Program-made: the position numbers and the translations under genes
Notes under the pieces: model-generated
The model's input: only the letters and a program-made list of their open reading frames with translations
What the model was told of the DNA's origin: nothing
Databases searched by the model: none
From: Rhodanobacteraceae bacterium
GTDB lineage: Bacteria; Pseudomonadota; Gammaproteobacteria; Xanthomonadales; Rhodanobacteraceae
Direction of reading: 5' to 3'
Length of the DNA stretch: 7,686 nt
Assembly: GCA_012270595.1 (NCBI GenBank)
Contig: JAAXIA010000054.1
Location: forward strand, 195-7,880
In this document: positions 6,448-7,686 of the stretch, one piece after another
Numbering within the stretch: the first letter of the stretch is position 1
Layout of the letters: every line of letters starts with the position of its first letter

Positions 6448-6732
6448 CTAATGGGCTGTAAGCGTGTCACCCCAGTTACCCGCTCGCCATTGCAAAGAAT
6501 ACGCATTGGACCTAAGACCGTAACCAAAACCACGGCATGGATTGCCTGTCGTATTCACAGGACCCCATACGTTATCAATATAAGTACCATCTACCGTATA
6601 TATCTGCCCATACTTTGCAACCTGGTCTTGCATTTGAACCACATCGACCATGCAATCTGCCTGGGATGGGCTTACATACATACCGGATAATGCCATCAAT
6701 ACCAGAATAAAAATAAATGCCTTCTTCATCAT
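6448..6732 (-). CDS. Small secreted two-cysteine protein, copy C
   Basis: Predicted Sec-exported protein of 94 residues with no recognised domain; function unknown. ATG 6730-6732 (followed by a second ATG) has AAGGAG 6 bases upstream. The signal peptide MMKKAFIFILVLMALSGMYV continues SPSQA, with cleavage before Asp26-Cys27. The mature ~69 residues contain CMVDVVQMQDQVAKYGQIYT, then VDGTYIDNVWGP, TGNPC, FGYG and an aromatic tail ending WRAGNWGDTLTAH. Cys27 and Cys66 are 39 apart and are the only cysteines, which suggests one disulfide in the periplasm or outside the cell. The leader differs from A, B and D in its first dozen residues, but the mature part aligns well with D. It has its own promoter region. 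Its 3' end is nearly identical to copy E. Confidence 0.8.
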   Translation of the reverse strand: MMKKAFIFILVLMALSGMYVSPSQADCMVDVVQMQDQVAKYGQIYTVDGTYIDNVWGPVNTTGNPCRGFGYGLRSNAYSLQWRAGNWGDTLTAH

Positions 6733-6762
6733 CCATAACTCCTTACTGTTATTAACATAGTG

Positions 6763-6768
6763 ATTATA
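6763..6768 (-). promoter_or_regulatory. Consensus -10 box upstream of copy C
   Basis: The minus strand reads TATAAT exactly at 6768-6763, 30 bases upstream of the copy C ATG. No good -35 hexamer is found at the normal distance. The place where it would lie is taken by an inverted repeat (6787-6811), so this promoter may need an activator. Confidence 0.45.
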
Positions 6769-6786
6769 TAAACCAATACCTTAACC

Positions 6787-6811
6787 ACCCTTGGCCTAAA
6801 CCGCCAAGGGT
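6787..6811. promoter_or_regulatory. 9-bp inverted repeat upstream of the copy C -10 box
   Basis: acccttggc (6787-6795) and gccaagggt (6803-6811) are perfect complements around a 7-base centre. Neither strand has a T-run after it, so it is more likely a protein-binding dyad over the -35 region of copy C than a terminator. Confidence 0.4.
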
Positions 6812-7025
6812 AATGAACGAAAGATAGCAGTTCAGCTCTACGTTACCTACTAGTAAAGTCCAAAGCTACAGGGGCCGATAATATCATAAAACTCATCAGG
6901 TTTGCGTAAGTGTTCACGTTTACGGGTAGCGAGGTAATTGACTTGTATTCACCCTGGTTGCAAGGTTCTGGCATGTTTGCCACGCATACCAAACAAAAAC
7001 AGTTCCGTCACGTTAGGGACGTATC
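6812..7025. other. Spacer with no recognisable gene
   Basis: Between the copy C promoter and the dehydrogenase remnant I see no frame with a ribosome-binding site or recognisable protein motif. The sequence may be decayed debris of the duplication that made the array. No further structure is claimed. Confidence 0.5.
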
Positions 7026-7169
7026 CTTGAGCCGCTTAACTCGGCGAATTTAAAGCCCATCACCGGCACTGTGCTGTCACCGATTAACGCGACTAACCTG
7101 TTCAGCAAGGCGCACCACCGCATGGGTTCAGGAAATACCATCGGCAAATGGGTGCTTGCCGGATGGTGT
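7026..7169 (+). pseudogene. Remnant of the 3' end of the MDR dehydrogenase gene
   Basis: The plus-strand frame reads LKPITGTVLSPINATNL, then AHHRMGSGNTIGKWVLAGW. It aligns with the C-terminus of the dehydrogenase that ends at 5482 (SIAGTVLSPINATNL...AHRRLDAGSAVGKLVLAGW). A 31-base stretch is identical at the DNA level (5379-5409 and 7063-7093). The remnant has a TAG in frame at 7014-7016, no start codon or N-terminal domains, one extra codon, and TGT where the parent has its TGA stop. It is therefore a non-functional fragment of about 45 codons. It stands 62 bases before the end of copy D, just as the real gene stands 99 bases before the end of copy A, which shows that the duplicated block included the neighbouring gene's tail. 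Confidence 0.8.
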
Positions 7170-7231
7170 CCAAGAGGCTCTTCCAGCAACGCCTTGCTGC
7201 ACTTCGACCCTGGGGAACCATTAAGTCAGGT

Positions 7232-7513
7232 TTAGCGCGCCGTAAGCGTGTCGCCCCAGTTACTCTCTTGCCACTTCAAAGGATACGGATAGGGCACATT
7301 ACCGTAAGCATAAGCACGGCATGGATTGCCTGTCGCAGCCCAAGGATCCCGTATGTCATCAATATAAACACCCTCAATCGTATATATATGCCCGTACTTT
7401 GTAACCTGGTCTCGCATCTGATGCACATCGTCCATGCAATTTGCCTGGGATGGGCTTACATACATACCGGATAATGCCAGTGACATTAAGGCCATGGTCA
7501 ATGCTCTCTTCAT
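7232..7513 (-). CDS. Small secreted two-cysteine protein, copy D
   Basis: Predicted Sec-exported protein of 93 residues; function unknown and no known domain recognised. ATG 7511-7513 has GGGAG 7 bases upstream. The signal peptide MKRALTMALMSLALSGMYVS continues PSQA, with cleavage before Asn25-Cys26. The mature part contains CMDDVHQMRDQVTKYGHIYT, IEGVYIDDI, DPWAATGNPC, YAYG, a Tyr/Pro-rich PYPYPLKW and the tail NWGDTLTAR. Cys26 and Cys65 are its only cysteines, at the family's 39-residue spacing. It is the best-preserved member and a good reference for the family. It is closest to broken copy A in its first 100 coding bases and shares its upstream control region with copy B. An upstream in-frame start at 7567 is less likely because it lies within the candidate promoter. 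Confidence 0.82.
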   Translation of the reverse strand: MKRALTMALMSLALSGMYVSPSQANCMDDVHQMRDQVTKYGHIYTIEGVYIDDIRDPWAATGNPCRAYAYGNVPYPYPLKWQESNWGDTLTAR

Positions 7514-7537
7514 GATAAATCTCCCTTGCAAGTCAGG

Positions 7538-7567
7538 CTTATGGTGCGCCGTGATCCTTGTTACCAA
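7538..7567 (-). promoter_or_regulatory. Candidate promoter of copy D
   Basis: Minus strand: TTGGTA (7567-7562), 18-base spacer, CATAAG (7543-7538), each 4/6 to consensus. Apart from a few substitutions, the sequence from the ATG to the -35 box is the same as before copy B. Confidence 0.4.
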
Positions 7568-7619
7568 ATGGCAGGGTTTCCAGAAGCAGGAAGACTGTAA
7601 ACACGCCGTACTGGCGCTT

Positions 7620-7639
7620 ACGCCTATCCATGTAGGCGT
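7620..7639. other. Hairpin just after the end of copy E
   Basis: acgccta (7620-7626) and taggcgt (7633-7639) are perfect complements around a 6-base loop. On the minus strand it begins 5 bases after the copy E stop. It lacks a T-run, so it is a possible 3'-end structure of copy E rather than a proven terminator. Confidence 0.35.
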
Positions 7640-7644
7640 GCTAC

Positions 7645-7686
7645 CTATTGGGCTTTAAGCGTGTCACCCCAGTTACCCGCTCGCCA
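7645..7686 (-). CDS. Small secreted protein, copy E, C-terminal fragment (cut by window edge)
   Basis: The last 13 codons and TAG (7645-7647) of a fifth family member: WRAGNWGDTLKAQ. The residues and bases are almost the same as the end of copy C (WRAGNWGDTLTAH), so E is the duplicate of C, as D pairs with B in position. The rest of the gene, including its leader and cysteines, lies beyond the window. The array probably continues to the right. Confidence 0.75.
   Translation of the reverse strand, partial: WRAGNWGDTLKAQ

Noticed and set aside
7148..7474. Plus-strand frame opposite copy D, with a similar frame opposite copy C (6451-6690)
   Set aside because: The two resemble each other only because copies C and D are homologous on the other strand. 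The first begins inside the dehydrogenase remnant.
5582..7686. CRISPR or satellite-like array
   Set aside because: The repeats are protein-coding gene copies of unequal length with signal peptides, not short regular repeats with unique spacers.

Overview
The window looks like a chromosomal segment of a gammaproteobacterium of the Xanthomonadaceae, most likely Xylella fastidiosa. This is inferred from the moderate GC content, the order mpl-adk / pfp-ppa, a pyrophosphate-dependent rather than ATP-dependent phosphofructokinase, and a family of small secreted proteins resembling lineage-restricted Xylella hypotheticals. No database search was possible.

Positions 1-5482 are housekeeping sequence with a mobile-element fragment at the left edge. 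The first ~140 bases carry the 5' end of an IS1595-family (IS1016-like) transposase on the minus strand, apparently abutting the T-run of the adk-mpl terminator. Then come mpl (peptidoglycan recycling ligase) and adk (adenylate kinase), a minus-strand pair in the order adk-mpl. A 218-base divergent control region follows, with a candidate adk promoter and a perfect dyad. Then pfp (PPi-dependent 6-phosphofructokinase), ppa (soluble inorganic pyrophosphatase) and a medium-chain dehydrogenase/reductase (quinone oxidoreductase-like) all run on the plus strand. Adk, PFP and PPase link adenylate balance, glycolysis/gluconeogenesis and PPi turnover. PFP and PPase compete for the same PPi pool.

Positions 5483-7686 are accessory. 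They hold five tandem, same-strand (minus) copies of a small gene family, here named A to E from left to right: A 5582-5886, B 6011-6337, C 6448-6732, D 7232-7513 and E 7645 to the edge. Each complete product has a Sec signal peptide and a short mature part, with two cysteines exactly 39 residues apart. Copy A is broken by a 14-bp tandem duplication; removing one unit restores a 96-residue member. Copy B keeps the leader and promoter of the family but has a strongly diverged mature part and a run-on C-terminus. C and D look intact. E is cut by the window edge.

Between C and D, a degenerate copy of the C-terminal end of the upstream dehydrogenase lies on the plus strand, just before D, as the real gene lies just before A. 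The array therefore grew by block duplication that included the end of the neighbouring housekeeping gene. This expanding, diversifying family is the most interesting part of the window. Its function is unknown.
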